DNA from: Suillus spraguei
Taxonomy: Eukaryota > Basidiomycota > Agaricomycetes > Boletales > Suillaceae
Length of the DNA: 39,665 nt
Direction: 5' to 3'
Assembly: GCA_016800925.1 (NCBI GenBank)
Contig: JABCPU010000548.1
Coordinates: 1-39,665, forward strand
Positions 22,379-32,486 of this stretch are shown one piece after another. The position numbers were made by a program, and so were the translations under genes. Within the stretch, counting starts at the first letter, position 1; each line of letters begins with the position of its first letter. The notes beneath the pieces were generated by a model. That model had not been told where the DNA came from and did not search any database. It saw only the letters and a program-made list of their open reading frames with translations.

Positions 22379-22975
22379 GCTACAACAGATTTCATCGCCA
22401 CTGCAGGAACCGGAGATATTGGCGGTCTTCGTGTCCTAAATGTGTTCACAACTTCAGATTTGACTGCTTCTGTCAAAGATTGAATTTATCTATTAGATGC
22501 GCAGATGACTATCGGTCCTATTATTGACGCGGACGATGAAGGCAAATCTGTGTATTTCTTTCATCTATTTGTTAATAATGTACGTGATTTCTCTGTGTCT
22601 TCGTTTTTTAAAAATCTTTCATTTATTTATACAGGACTTACAATCTCCTCCTGATGGTACTCACGCCTTTCCAATGTTCATCATAGCGGGTAAAGTTTCA
22701 CGCAGTACCTTTTCAATCAAGCAGGAAAATGTATTTGATATAGATCTCAACATGTTGCCAGGTCACAACGGAATGTGTGAGTTTACACTATCGTCCTAAA
22801 GAACTCCATCCGCGTTTTACCAAAAGTCCTTTGCTCATTGCCGGCAAGCATGTGGCCGTCCAAGATGCCATGCAGTGGAAAAGGGACTTGTCTGAAACGC
22901 GCGTGCGCGTAGTTGATCTGCATCGTTGATTCGTCGAAGTCCAATTCGTCAATATATTCGAAGCTTGAAAGCCAC
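22379..22975 (+). pseudogene. Unrecognised protein remnant upstream of a Pif1-like fragment
   Basis: The frame reads TTDFIATAGTGDIGGLRVLN, VFTTSDLTASVKD, one TGA, then IYLLDAQMTIGPIIDADDEG and SVYFFHLFVNN. A good 55-nt intron follows (GTACGTGA at 22580 to TACAG at 22634). Then DLQSPPDGTHAFPMFIIAGK, FSIKQENVFDIDLNMLPGHN. After a +1 shift near 22775 it continues as HYRPKELHPRF, LLIAGKHVAVQDAMQWKRDL and RVRVVDLHR. The domain is not recognised. Conservation of long sensible frames with one TGA and one shift suggests a recently dead gene. It may be the N-terminal part of the helicase remnant at 23.08 kb, but that is inference. Confidence 0.4.
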
Positions 22976-23079
22976 CCCATCCCCCGCATCAGCTTTGCTT
23001 TACATCCAAACTATTCGTGGTGGGCACTGGATTGAGGATAGTTTCCTTTGTGACCCACGTATGCAACTATTTTTAATGG

Positions 23080-23300
23080 ATGTCAAGATTTGATGCCAGC
23101 ACGGACCATGCTCGAGCTTCGAACGGAACCCTTTGCTCATGGCCAATCATACACAACATTGTCGAGAGTGAGAACGCGAAGAGGTGCACCGTCTATTTGC
23201 GGAGGCGAACGAAGGACAAGACTGCTAATATTGTATTTCCTGATTGCTGCTGTAGTGACAGTGTATCATTGAGGAACCGACCGAAGGGGTGTCCTGGACC
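23080..23300 (+). pseudogene. Pif1-like helicase, C-terminal motif remnant
   Basis: The frame gives MLELRTEPFAHGQSYTTLSRVRTR, which fits the C-terminal helicase motif (LDLR.xxFxHGQLYVALSRVR) shared by Pif1 helicases, Helitron helicases and viral relatives. A frame change follows, after which RCTVYLRRRTKDKTANIVFP resembles the usual tail (xxV.L......TANIVFPE). Only this end is recognisable; the ATP-binding motifs are not. Motif match is seen; which of the Pif1 groups it belongs to cannot be decided. Confidence 0.55.
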
Positions 23301-24582
23301 TTGTAATGTGTATATAAAGTGATGTGCTATAATCACATCACTCGAAAAAAATGACTGACTGCTCATGCGCACATTCGAGGATGTGGACTCCGCGGGCGAT
23401 CTATTGAATAAAGGCACACAAGGTTCTATGTATCGATAGCTCAGCAGCAGTCCGGGCCGGCTACCGTCCCGCATGGGAACTTAATTAATCAAGCAGCGTA
23501 TACCATGTCACAGGGAGAATACACCCACGTAATACCAACGAAGCTGAAGTCGGGGCTCAACAAGTAGACGCCTAGCTACTACTGGCCGTCATCATTAAAG
23601 CAAGTCCTCAGAGTTCACAAGCTCGACACAACGCGAGAATAGGATGGGCTCGTTTATTTGCTATTTACTGTGTCTTGTTCATGCACAGACGGGAGTCTCG
23701 GACTCCTACTGTGCATACACCCAGTTATTCACCATTTACTGTGTGTTGTCTATCCGATTAGATCTTTGATCTTCCGGGACTCGACCTCGAATCGAAGCCG
23801 AGGGCTGATCATCCGACAAGAATTGCCACAATCACATGAGCCTGTTGGACCAGTGCTTAGTTTAAGTTGTAACTCAGTGATCAGATATGTGTTGAGAATC
23901 TAGTGTTCTCAGGAAGAGCAAGCTAAGCCCAAACTCTCGCGCGCTGCATACACAAATACTTATCTCCTTATAGCGTTCAGTACAATAGCGAAATCGCACG
24001 AGAACGAGTAAAATGACCAGTGACACGATGGAAATATGATAAGAAAGAATAAAATTTAGTCGCCGGATGTGCCTTGGGACAACTTAGGCATACCTCCCCA
24101 CGAGTTTGGCATCGCATGTCTCCAGGAGGGAAACCGGGACGTTGGGCTCAGATAATGGTCAGGAATCACTAGGTGGGTATTAAATATAATAATGAACAAG
24201 ACATCATGGCACCTCAGCACTCCCGTTATCAGATAATGGTCAGGAATCACTAGGTGGGTATTATATATAATAATGAACAAGACATCATGGCACCTCAGCA
24301 CTCCCGTTATCATAAGCACATACGTACCCTTTTTATTTAATTCCATAGTGATGCAGATAAGGTCCGCAGGGCTGGCCCAAAATCGGACGCAATCAAAGCT
24401 TCCTGTGTTATATTCCAAGATATCAACGGAAGTACTACATAGGTCTCTGTGTGCAGTGTACGGTTGATCGATACACACGGTTCTAACCAAAAGGGTACGT
24501 ACTAAATCAATAAGTTGCAGCAGCCTGCGCCGAGGATCATTAAGAACAGCAATCGTAAATGTATTTTTTAGTCTGCAATATA
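23301..24582. other. Intergenic region 3' of FCF1
   Basis: No gene is supported. A minus-strand open frame from 24586 to 24056 overlaps the FCF1 stop and is mostly made of an in-frame 81-bp duplication. It has no recognised domain and is best read as chance. Confidence 0.4.
24149..24310. repeat. Exact-length tandem duplication, 2 x 81 bp
   Basis: 24149-24229 and 24230-24310 are identical except for one base (TATTAAATATAA versus TATTATATATAA). Unit starts CAGATAATGGTCAGGAATCA. Near-identity implies a recent duplication. Confidence 0.95.
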
Positions 24583-25429
24583 TCATGAACCAGGAGCGCC
24601 TTGATCAGGAAGCCGCTCGATGGCATAGCGTCTGCTGACAATATACATTAGCGGCACGCCAGGAATCTGTCGTATACGCCTCCGGAGTTCTCGATCGCAA
24701 GTAGCAACAATATAGCACTTGTGAGCAGTGACACGCTGCACCAAGCAGTCATCTGCGTATGTTCCGGTGTGGCTGCAGTTCAATCGCTCGAAACGTGGAT
24801 CTCGAGCAACACTGATGGGGGGAAAGTAAATGAATGCGTCAACAGCACTATAAATAGTCTTACCGAAGTGCTACGCGATACCGGTGGCCAAGCTTCTCTA
24901 ACTCAGCCATGACACAGTCCGTAACACATGGTATACCTGTCAATGTTACTGTCAGCAGATATCCGGCGATTGCAAAAGGCCACAAACATTTTGCAAATAA
25001 ACAGTCCATCATGCCACTGACTAGTTCCAGTTTATTTTGTAGACTGAAATTTATGAAGTTTGTGTCGATCAAGACTCGGTAAGGTGGTACAAGTTCAGTA
25101 TTGTGCGCAAGGAACATGGATGATGCCACCTGGGGTCTGAAATGCATAGATTAATACTTATAGTTGCATACCCAATAGGTTACTGGAGACTAACACCCGA
25201 CGGACCGCCTTGGCTTTCTCTTCTTCTTCCTTCCTCTTCTGCTTCAATTGGTTCTCTTTTCTGCATTGAAGGGTTTAGCGACGGTGGAGCGACTAATCAA
25301 GCAACGCACAATCTAGCGTCATTAGGATTCAACAGGCGTTTGACGGCGGCAAACTTTCTCGTCTTCTTTGCCTTGCCCTGATAATGATAGTCATTAAAGA
25401 CGAACACAGTTACGAAGTACACTTGCCAT
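24583..25429 (-). CDS. FCF1: rRNA-processing PIN-domain protein FCF1
   Basis: Small-subunit processome protein with a PIN nuclease fold, needed in the nucleolus for early 18S pre-rRNA cleavages. Six exons splice to 588 nt, 195 aa, the usual family length: 25427-25429, 25310-25377, 25195-25260, 24988-25136, 24864-24936, 24583-24811. The protein starts GKAKKTRKFAAVKRLLNPND after the Met. A charged region (KENQLKQKRKEEEEKAKAVR) comes next. The PIN core follows with VPPYRVLIDTNFINFSLQNK, GMMDCLFAKCIPCVTDCVMA, ELEKLG, ARDPRFERL, GTYADDCLVQRV, HKCYIVATCDRELRRRIRQI and PGVPLMYI, ending RYAIERLPDQGAPGS. Introns are 49-58 nt. The first uses a GC donor. No stop or shift; this is the surest host gene here. 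Confidence 0.95.
25378..25426 (-). other. GC-AG intron directly after the FCF1 start codon
   Basis: On the minus strand the sequence is ATG, then GCAAGTGTAC...TAATGAC...TTATCAG, then GGCAAGGCAAAG. Splicing with a GC donor (GCAAGT, the strong consensus for GC-AG introns) joins ATG to Gly-Lys-Ala-Lys-Lys, the conserved FCF1 N-terminus. The nearest GT donor gives the wrong frame. A branch-like TAATGAC lies about 13 nt before the acceptor. Confidence 0.8.
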
Positions 25430-26443
25430 ATTTTGAGTGCACCGAGAATCCGAGTTTGTGTTTTCAGTGAGAGAGCTTATGTGTTGAGTCAGCAATAACC
25501 ATGAAGTCTTTTTTCTCACGGCACCAGTCCAGTTAACTCTACCATCTTCAACAGCTCCAGCTGTATTCCGGAACATAATGCCCGTTGTCTCCAAGGTACA
25601 GAGAGATAGATGTTGGCACCAATAATTTAACTCGGGTATGTAATTGCAATCCTGCATTTCAACAGGTATTTGAAGGTTCAACTTGAAAGCAAAATCGCTT
25701 TTGAATAACAGAGTTGTCGTTGAAATTGTCGTGGTTACAACAGTCTTGCAATGGTACGGTACGTGTCACATTACCGCAATCACTCAAGTACTCAAGTACT
25801 CATGTTTGAAAATAGCAAGATTCCTTGCAAATTCAGTAGTACCTCCGAATTGCAACCGCTTGCGGGAAATTTGCGACACAAGATCTGCATACTACGAGTT
25901 TGTTTCATTTACAGAGCATCGCCCTGGGCCAGAATCCATGCCTACAACATACTAATAATCTGTCTAGATATGTTTGGTCTTGCTGATATATGTTTTATAG
26001 CGATTATTAGGAGTCCTTCCTTCGCGATGACGATCGGTTCATATATATAAACCATGTGCATGCGACAACCGTTCGTCGGATTCCCAGGTGCGAGGAATTG
26101 AGGTTGGGGGCGTCTGTCCATGGCTTGAATTGCCTAAAATATCGTCTACAACTACACGAATGACTGCCACGGTGCCAATCGTCATCGGATAAGATGGTTA
26201 CTCGATTCTTCGATCTCGCAGACATCAATCTATAAGTATGTGAACCGCTCTTCTGGCAACTCCCAGTCGTACTTTATACCTGTGCGTGCGAGCATAGATA
26301 TCGGGCGGAACATCAATCAAATTTTCTCAATCGTCAATGATTCGACAATGTGTCCAATGTTAAATATCCAGAAACGTCGACTTTCTTTCCCCAACCAGGA
26401 CTTTAACAGTTCGTCCAACAGCCCTTCTTAGTTTGCAGTCAAC
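25430..26443. other. Divergent intergenic region between FCF1 and the DUF98-like gene
   Basis: FCF1 reads left and the 26444 gene reads right, so this 1-kb stretch should hold both promoters. Open frames on either strand (for example 25683-25955 plus, 25394-25681 minus) have no recognised domain and one overlaps the FCF1 start. No TATA box is clear. Confidence 0.4.
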
Positions 26444-27150
26444 ATGTTGGCCGAAGATTCATATAACACTACATCTACCAATGTCGAGGTGTGTTTCACC
26501 TCGTTCTCCATTAAGGCTATCTCGAGCTGATGACATCAAAAGCTGGCATGTATTCCAGATGATACTACTGGCTTGGAGCGCATAATGCTTGCGGCACAGG
26601 GCGATTTACAGAGGTTACTGAGGTAACAATCCATTCTCCCCCTGCGCTAAGCCAGGCATCGATGTTTCTCTTCTCTAGCTCATATTTTGGACGCCCAATC
26701 TTTATCGAACTTATCTACGCGCACTGCTCTTCCCGTCTTACGCCAGCAAGTTTAGAGAACCCCATCACACAATCACGACAGGTGCATCTCGTGTGTGCAT
26801 CATGCACCGTCTGCGTTGCGACATCCACTGTTACAATCACCTCTCCCCAATGCGAACGACTATTTCTTGACGAAAAATTCCCAATTGGGCAGACCTTCCG
26901 GCGACTTAATTGTACCCCGAAGTTTAGTCTCCTCAACGTAGAGACACGAACAACCGATGGAAAGCGGGAACTTCGGAGAACGTATAAGCTAGAAACCAAG
27001 GGCTTCGTTGCAGAGATCTTGGAAGTATTTCCGGACAGAGACATGTTCGTTCGTGGCGAGGCATGGCTAACGGAGCGGGCTCACTTAGATACTCACATCA
27101 TTACAAAGCCTGAGTGGCTGTCTATACGCAAAGGGAATGTTGTTCATTAG
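26444..27150 (+). CDS. Probable chorismate-lyase-like (DUF98-type) protein
   Basis: Three exons (26444-26488, 26543-26622, 26679-27150) give 597 nt, 198 aa. Introns are 54 and 56 nt with GTGTGT/AAAAG and GTAACA/CTCTAG ends, and frames join without stops. The start MLAEDSYNTTSTNVE was chosen as the only ATG that opens this frame. Blocks include MLAAQGDLQRLLSSYFGRPI, VHLVCASCTVCVATSTVTIT, CERLFLDEKFPIGQTFRRL and FVAEILEVFPDRDMFVRGEA. The PIGQxFRRL and EI.EVFP pattern suits the UbiC/DUF98 fold (chorismate lyase and relatives), which is recalled, not searched. An enzyme role is therefore tentative. It lies divergently from FCF1 in the CpG-rich island. Confidence 0.7.
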
Positions 27151-27733
27151 AGTTTGAATAGCCTAAACATACATTATATAAAATATCGCCTACATGTACT
27201 ATGAGTCCCGCTTAGTATGTACCATCAACCTGTCAGCTTGAATCCAGTGGTCAAGAAATTTCAGCGCGCATTTGATTTGCTCGCCAGTGACATCTCAATC
27301 CTCGCTTATGACTGTTGTTTGTCTGCTCGATGATCAAGCTGACGAGGTACCTAGTAAGTTATTGAGTTGCACGCAAGTCTCGGACACGTTCCGCGAAGTA
27401 ATACCAACCCGGGTGTCACAGTGAACCCGTAAAAAAACGCATAGCGTACTTGTACTGTAAAATATCAACTTAGCTGGCGAAATTTACCCTCGGCGCGCCT
27501 TATCGGGTGAGGTCGCTCACGTGACGTGCGAGCTCGTCCCGTTTTGGGCCCAGACCGGGTGATCCCGGTATGGTGCCTTGCGGGCGTGGCCTCGGTGCCT
27601 TCGCCGCCTCGATTAGGTAGTCGGTAGACACCCATAGATTAGTATTGATTTATTCGATTTTGATGGCCTCGTGCCTTCATTCATTCTCTTCTCCGTGCTC
27701 TGTACAGCGTGATCCTTTCGTTCCTTCTCTTCT

Positions 27734-27761
27734 TTTGTTTGTTTGTTTGTTTGTTTGTTTG
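27734..27761. repeat. (TTTG)7 microsatellite
   Basis: Seven perfect TTTG units inside a pyrimidine-rich tract. Confidence 0.95.
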
Positions 27762-27853
27762 TTGCTGTTCTCTTCTCTTCTTTCCCTTCCTTCCTTTGTT
27801 CTCTTGCACTCTCCCTTGTCCTCTCTTGACTCTCTAAAAACTGGCATCCTCAA

Positions 27854-27881
27854 GGGGGGAAAACGCAGGCGTTTTCCCCCC
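27854..27881. repeat. Perfect 13-bp hairpin, AG loop
   Basis: Arms GGGGGGAAAACGC (27854-27866) and GCGTTTTCCCCCC (27869-27881) are perfect inverses around two bases. It is flanked on both sides by CTCTCTAAAAACT(G/C)GCATC, a direct repeat at 27831-27848 and 27890-27908. Confidence 0.9.
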
Positions 27882-27975
27882 TTCCCTCTCTCTCTAAAAA
27901 CTCGCATCTTCCATGAGTTTTGCCCCCTTGTACTCTCTCCCTCTCAAACTCACCTTAGCATGGGACTTACTGCAT

Positions 27976-28038
27976 GTACCTTTCGTCTTGTGGAATCAAA
28001 GTTCGAATGGTCAAGACTGTTCGAACTTTAAAAGGTAC
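27976..28038. repeat. Two-step inverted repeat (cruciform-like)
   Basis: An inner pair AAAGTTCGAA (27998-28007) and TTCGAACTTT (28020-28029) is enclosed by an outer pair GTACCTTT (27976-27983) and AAAGGTAC (28031-28038). All arms are perfect. Confidence 0.9.
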
Positions 28039-28524
28039 GTCTTCATTCAAAATTGAACTAAACTAATTCATGAATTAGTATGTACTATAGGGTCTGCTAC
28101 TTGTGGGGTATAATCTCTCTGTGGTCCTTCTTGGTGCGTTTGACAGTGGCGAGGAGGGCTGTGTGACCTTTTTTGTACTCTGGATATGCTGCAAGGAATG
28201 CCGACTTGTTTCCTTGGTACCTTCAAATGGTGAGTAACTTTGTGTGCTATTTTGGAGGCAGGTCACTCACTTTTCAAGGAACTCTGGTGCAATCAGAGCA
28301 CATTGGTGGTACTTCGAGCCAAAGATGGCCTTGTTCTTTCCCTTGAGCCATTCAGCTGCCCAGTCTCTGAGGGCTACATGCAGGCCACATCCAGGATCAG
28401 CTTCTGTCCAGTGCTGGATGATATATCTCCAGGAGTCCTTCTTGGGAGCATAGCTCCCATCAGCGCACTGTACAGGAAGGTTTGGAATGTCCAGACCCCT
28501 CTCAGAGAGTGGACGAGAGCCAAG

Positions 28525-28632
28525 GTTTGTGTTGCCAGCACTAGAGTTTGTGTTGCCAGTGCTGAAGTTTATGTTGCTGGCACTGAAGTTTGTGTTGCCA
28601 TTCATGTTGCCAGCACTGAAGTTCGTGTTGCG
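28525..28632 (-). repeat. 21-bp in-frame minisatellite in the recombinase tail
   Basis: About five imperfect 21-bp units (plus-strand GTGTTGCCAGCACTGAAGTT and variants) encode 7-residue repeats of the type NTNFSAG/NINFSTG. One unit is shortened. Function unknown. Confidence 0.8.
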
Positions 28633-30253
28633 ACTTGGAGCAGGGGCCGTCTGCTGTGGGATGAGTGTTGGGGACTTGCAACAAAGGAAGGTACTACTGA
28701 GTGGGTTGGAGATGAGCATGTTCATGAGGAAGTGGACATCACTTTGCAAATCTGCAACATTGGCCGTGATAAATTGTTGTATGAGCTGCAGCTCCTGTGA
28801 GCATGCAGGCTTGACAAGCTGGCGCTCGCCAAGCAAGGAACCATCAGCCTCATTCTGCATGGGACACAGGGCATCACTGTGGTCATTTTCATAAGTCGAG
28901 AGCTCATCAAGTAGGTACCTTGATGAGTGTATCATGCTGATTTATTTTCAGGAAGTCCATCAATCTAATATTGAGGGATTCCAGACTCACATTTTTGTTT
29001 TCTGCCCACGATCCCCACCACCATACCCTAGCCAACGTCCAGCACTCATCAACAGGTGCGAACATCCAGCGTCACTGCGCTCTGCCATGATGGTAGGTGT
29101 GGGTGGTGAAACTGTCACCTGCACCTCATGGGATTCCTGCACTGGTGGTTGCTTTGTTGATCCAAGCCTGCACAGTGTTGTGCGAGATATGTTCACCATG
29201 ATGGATGATGCCGTTGGAGCCAGTTGCTGGGAAGACAAAGTCCTCAGGCTCGAGCTCACCATTGTAGTGAATACACTCAAGAAGGGCAAGCCACAGCAGC
29301 ATCCAGAAGAAACAATCACAGCCAGGCATGTCTGGCTGTGGATAAATTTTGTAATGGTTACCTAGTGTGAGTGGGGCAAGAGGTCAATGATTACACTGGC
29401 TGCATGACACGTTTACTCACAGTGTAAGTCTGCCTCCTTTAGCCTTTTATCCACCTTCCATTGCCATCCTTTGCAGTTCAACAAGAACACTTTGAAGCGA
29501 GCGTGTGAGTCCTTGATTGACAGTGTCTCACTGTACGTATACTTTCTGAAGGCCGTATTGACTTTGGACAGATCAATTGTAAGGTCTTTCCTTTTGAGTT
29601 TAATCAATTCGAAACACCTTGTCTATAGATTCCAGGCAGTGGTGCTAAACGCTTGGTACATCACAAGGCATGTGATTGATGTATGCAACTCCATGGTGAG
29701 GTTGTCAGTAGCCGTTTTATCCCCTTTGAGCAATATTCTGATGAGGGCTATATAGGTCTCACTTGGGCAGCATCTGTGGACCCACATTAGGATCCTATCC
29801 ATGAAGCCTTTGGACATTGCAATCGAGTGAGTTCTGTTGGTGCCCTCACTATTTGTCTTATGTCGGTGTAGCGAACAAAGTCACGCTGACCATGAAAGTG
29901 CCGTTTTACACAAGTGTCTCATTACTGTCTACAGCGGCTACTGAGAAAACCCCTATAGCGAGCATTACCCCTTTTTGCTTCGCCGGTACCGTTTTCGCTC
30001 CGTGGATCCTTGCCCCTTACCGAATCTCGCTACCAATGTCCTCCTGTCCATTCCATTTCCATCTAAGATCCATTGGTGCGTAGCATATTCGTTTCCACCA
30101 TTACTAAAGCTACGGCAAGACTTACCTTACCTTCCGTGACACCGCTCGCTCACTGCGTGCCTCTTAGCTAAATATCTCTATCTTGCTACCGTTCTCGCTA
30201 TGTATTCCGGCCATTCACGGCACATGTTAAAAAGGACTCTTCGCACATTCCGG

Positions 30254-31696
30254 TGTAAAGATACAACCTAGCTTGGGCTGTAGATAAACCACTGCCTAAA
30301 CTAGTATGTTAGTCTTGTGCTCCATCTAGTCTGCTTCACTTGTAAGAACAAGAGCGTTCGACCCTAAAGGGGGATGCCTATTTAGTATGGTCAAGTTTGA
30401 GTCTAACTTATTTGGGAAACAAGCGTCGTGGTCAGCGGTAAGTTACCGCAGTCAGCGATGATACCGCCGGAACTAGTGTCATGCATAGCGGTGCTACCGT
30501 CGTCAAGATAAAGTCAGTAATAGTTGCATCTAGCGAGCGATGTCGAGCGGTGGTCTCAGCGGTAGCAGTAAGGTTGCAAGCAGTGCAAGAAAACAATAAA
30601 GAAGTCTGCGGTACTTTCAGCAGTAAAGTAGTGGTGCGTGTGTTATGAACTGGGGTGGCATCACCAGCGACAGTGAAAAGACACAGACGGTCTGCTGGGA
30701 AGTTCTACAATGTCCAGAAGAGGACAAGGTGAAGGTACAAGGAACGCGTTCCAAGTACTATCAAAGGTTCAGCCTCAAAGACAAGTCTAAGAGGTTCTAC
30801 GAGAATAGAGACTAAGGCTAAGGAGTGCTTAGACTTAGAGACAATTCAAGACGACTTAGGTTGGAGACCTAAGCAAAGGATGTTCCAGGTAAAACCCAGT
30901 AAGATTAAAGTAAAGTATACAAGCATAATACAACATGCTTAAATAGGCCAATATGTGCGCACGGACCAAGAGAGACGTGAGAATGTAAGTGCGTATCCAA
31001 AGAAGGAAGGCAACTATAGTACAGATGCGTTGAGCATATGAGTCAGAGTCATGTTATGTAATATACAAAGTAAAGGAGATGAGAAAATGAATAGGGGCAC
31101 GTACAACTGTAACAGCGTGAGAAGTTCAATCAAAGTAACAGTCAAAAGTCCAGCAGTATGCCAGCGGTAACGGAGAACGAGCGTGATGGATTAATGAGCG
31201 ATAAGGGAACTTTAAAGACTAAGTCCACTACTGGGTAGATCCAGAGCTAGACAATAATCCTGACCTATAGTACGTGCAATGGGGTAAAATCAGGTACTGT
31301 ATCGTGCGGGGTACGCGGTGCTTATACCCTAATTTGTATGTACTCGGAATACTCTAGGCGAGATCAGTAGCGCTGGAGTGTAGTAACCGCCATAAGTAAA
31401 CATAGCGCAAGGCGCTGCGGCACGAGGCAACATGTAATAACGCTTGCCATGGAATCAGTGATAACAAACAGAAAACAAACTACACACCAAATGGAGCTAT
31501 GTGGACATGGCAAGGACATGGAAGGACATCGGTTCGTGGAATGAGGTGCAGCAGTCGGTACGGTGTGCGGTAAGCGTGAGATGCCACTGGTACTGCTAAA
31601 GGGGTAAGACAGCCATGGACAAGTGGTAACTCCTGTAGATGTGAGACAAGTGTCGAAATATGGGGTTTCAAGCCCAGCGCCAATATGTTCATTACA
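30254..31696 (-). mobile_element. Solo LTR1 inside LTR3
   Basis: Plus strand begins TGTAAAGATACAACCTAGCT and ends CAATATGTTCATTACA. A perfect 4-bp duplication CCGG lies at 30250-30253 and 31697-31700. Net length without LTR2 and its duplication is 964 bp. Confidence 0.95.
30641..31114 (-). mobile_element. Solo LTR2 inside LTR1
   Basis: A 474-bp LTR, plus strand TGTTATGAACTGGGGTGGCA to GTACAACTGTAACA, with a perfect 5-bp duplication GCGTG at 30636-30640 and 31115-31119. Orientation is set by a TATTTAAG box read on the minus strand. Confidence 0.95.
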
Positions 31697-32486
31697 CCGG
31701 TACTTTTACTTTCCCTCTATGGTACACATGGTACTTAGGAATTGTCACCACTACTGTCTCTAACAGAATAAAGTCTTTCGCCGAAGTCACTATCTCTTAA
31801 GAATTGTTTTACTGCTGCACGCACCACCGCTCTTTACCGCTTTCCCGCGCTTCACCGCTTGCGCTACACTTTCCCGTGCTTCATCGCTATGCTTCACTGC
31901 TTGTTTTACCGCCATTTTCCCACGCCTTACCGCAGTTTTACCGCTCACACTACCGCTACTTTACCGCTATCTTCCTGCGCTCTACTGCTACTTTACTGCT
32001 ACTTTCCCACGGAGCAGAGGTCACCACTAGCATCTCGCTACCTCCGACGGCAGTCTTGCACCACAGGTTGGGCATTATTGAACTATATTAACTTAGCATT
32101 CCCTTTAGGGTCATACGCTCTTGCTTTGCAAGTGAAGCAGACTAGACGGAGCGCAAGACTCGCATACTATGTAGTTTAGGCCATGGTTTATCTACAGCCC
32201 AGGCTAGATTGTATCTTTACATTGGACTGACTTGATGACATCCTGCACTTCAGCCAAGCATGCAGGATTCCCTTCCCATCATTTGCATGTCTCATTGAAA
32301 TGCCATTTTCCATGATATGTATCGCTGGCTCTGTTGTATGGAGTAAGTGTTAAATGGGTCGCTGCAGAGGTGCTATGCTAGTACTCATGCTTCCTCCCAG
32401 TACATTTTGAATGCTGCGTGAATACTGTCGCATGTACTTTGACCATTGTTTTCATGAAAACATTTGTATGAAATAAATAGTGCGAG

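Larger units (their letters stand above)
27151..28263. other. Non-coding region with G/C-rich patch, T-rich tracts and hairpins
   Basis: 27480-27640 is G/C-rich with a CACGTGACGTG motif and a 6-bp palindrome ACCGGG-TGAT-CCCGGT at 27554-27569. 27660-27960 is a pyrimidine-rich tract. Two strong inverted repeats follow. A plus-strand frame over the T/C-rich tract (27645-28031) is low-complexity and not credited. Confidence 0.5.
29867..32221 (+). mobile_element. Solo LTR3 with nested LTR1 and LTR2
   Basis: Begins TGTAGCGAACAAAGTCACGC and ends GATTGTATCTTTACA. It aligns with the 900-bp copy at 12666-13565 once 30254-31696 and one 4-bp duplication are removed (908 bp net). Flanks TCGG (29863-29866) and TTGG (32222-32225) are a 4-bp duplication with one change. 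Inserted in the recombinase gene in opposite orientation to it. Confidence 0.9.

Noticed and set aside
23760..23830. tRNA-like B-box (CCTCGAATCGAAG / GGTCGAGTCCCGG)
   Set aside because: No matching acceptor, D or anticodon stem could be formed around it.
24056..24586. 176-aa minus-strand frame next to FCF1
   Set aside because: Overlaps the FCF1 stop, is partly an 81-bp duplication, and has no recognised domain or clear splice context.
26715..27044. Minus-strand frame over the DUF98-like gene
   Set aside because: Antisense shadow of a spliced plus-strand gene with conserved-looking blocks.
27645..28031. 128-aa plus-strand frame in the pyrimidine-rich tract
   Set aside because: Low-complexity Ser/Leu/Phe composition follows from the TC- and TTTG-rich DNA; it also spans a hairpin.
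28240..28894. Plus-strand frames at 28240-28800 and 28487-28894
   Set aside because: Antisense to the recombinase C-terminal region; their Val/Leu repeats come from the 21-bp minisatellite.
29817..30083. Plus-strand frame starting near 29817
   Set aside because: Lies almost wholly in the 5' part of LTR3; the same frame appears in reverse in the other LTR3 copy.
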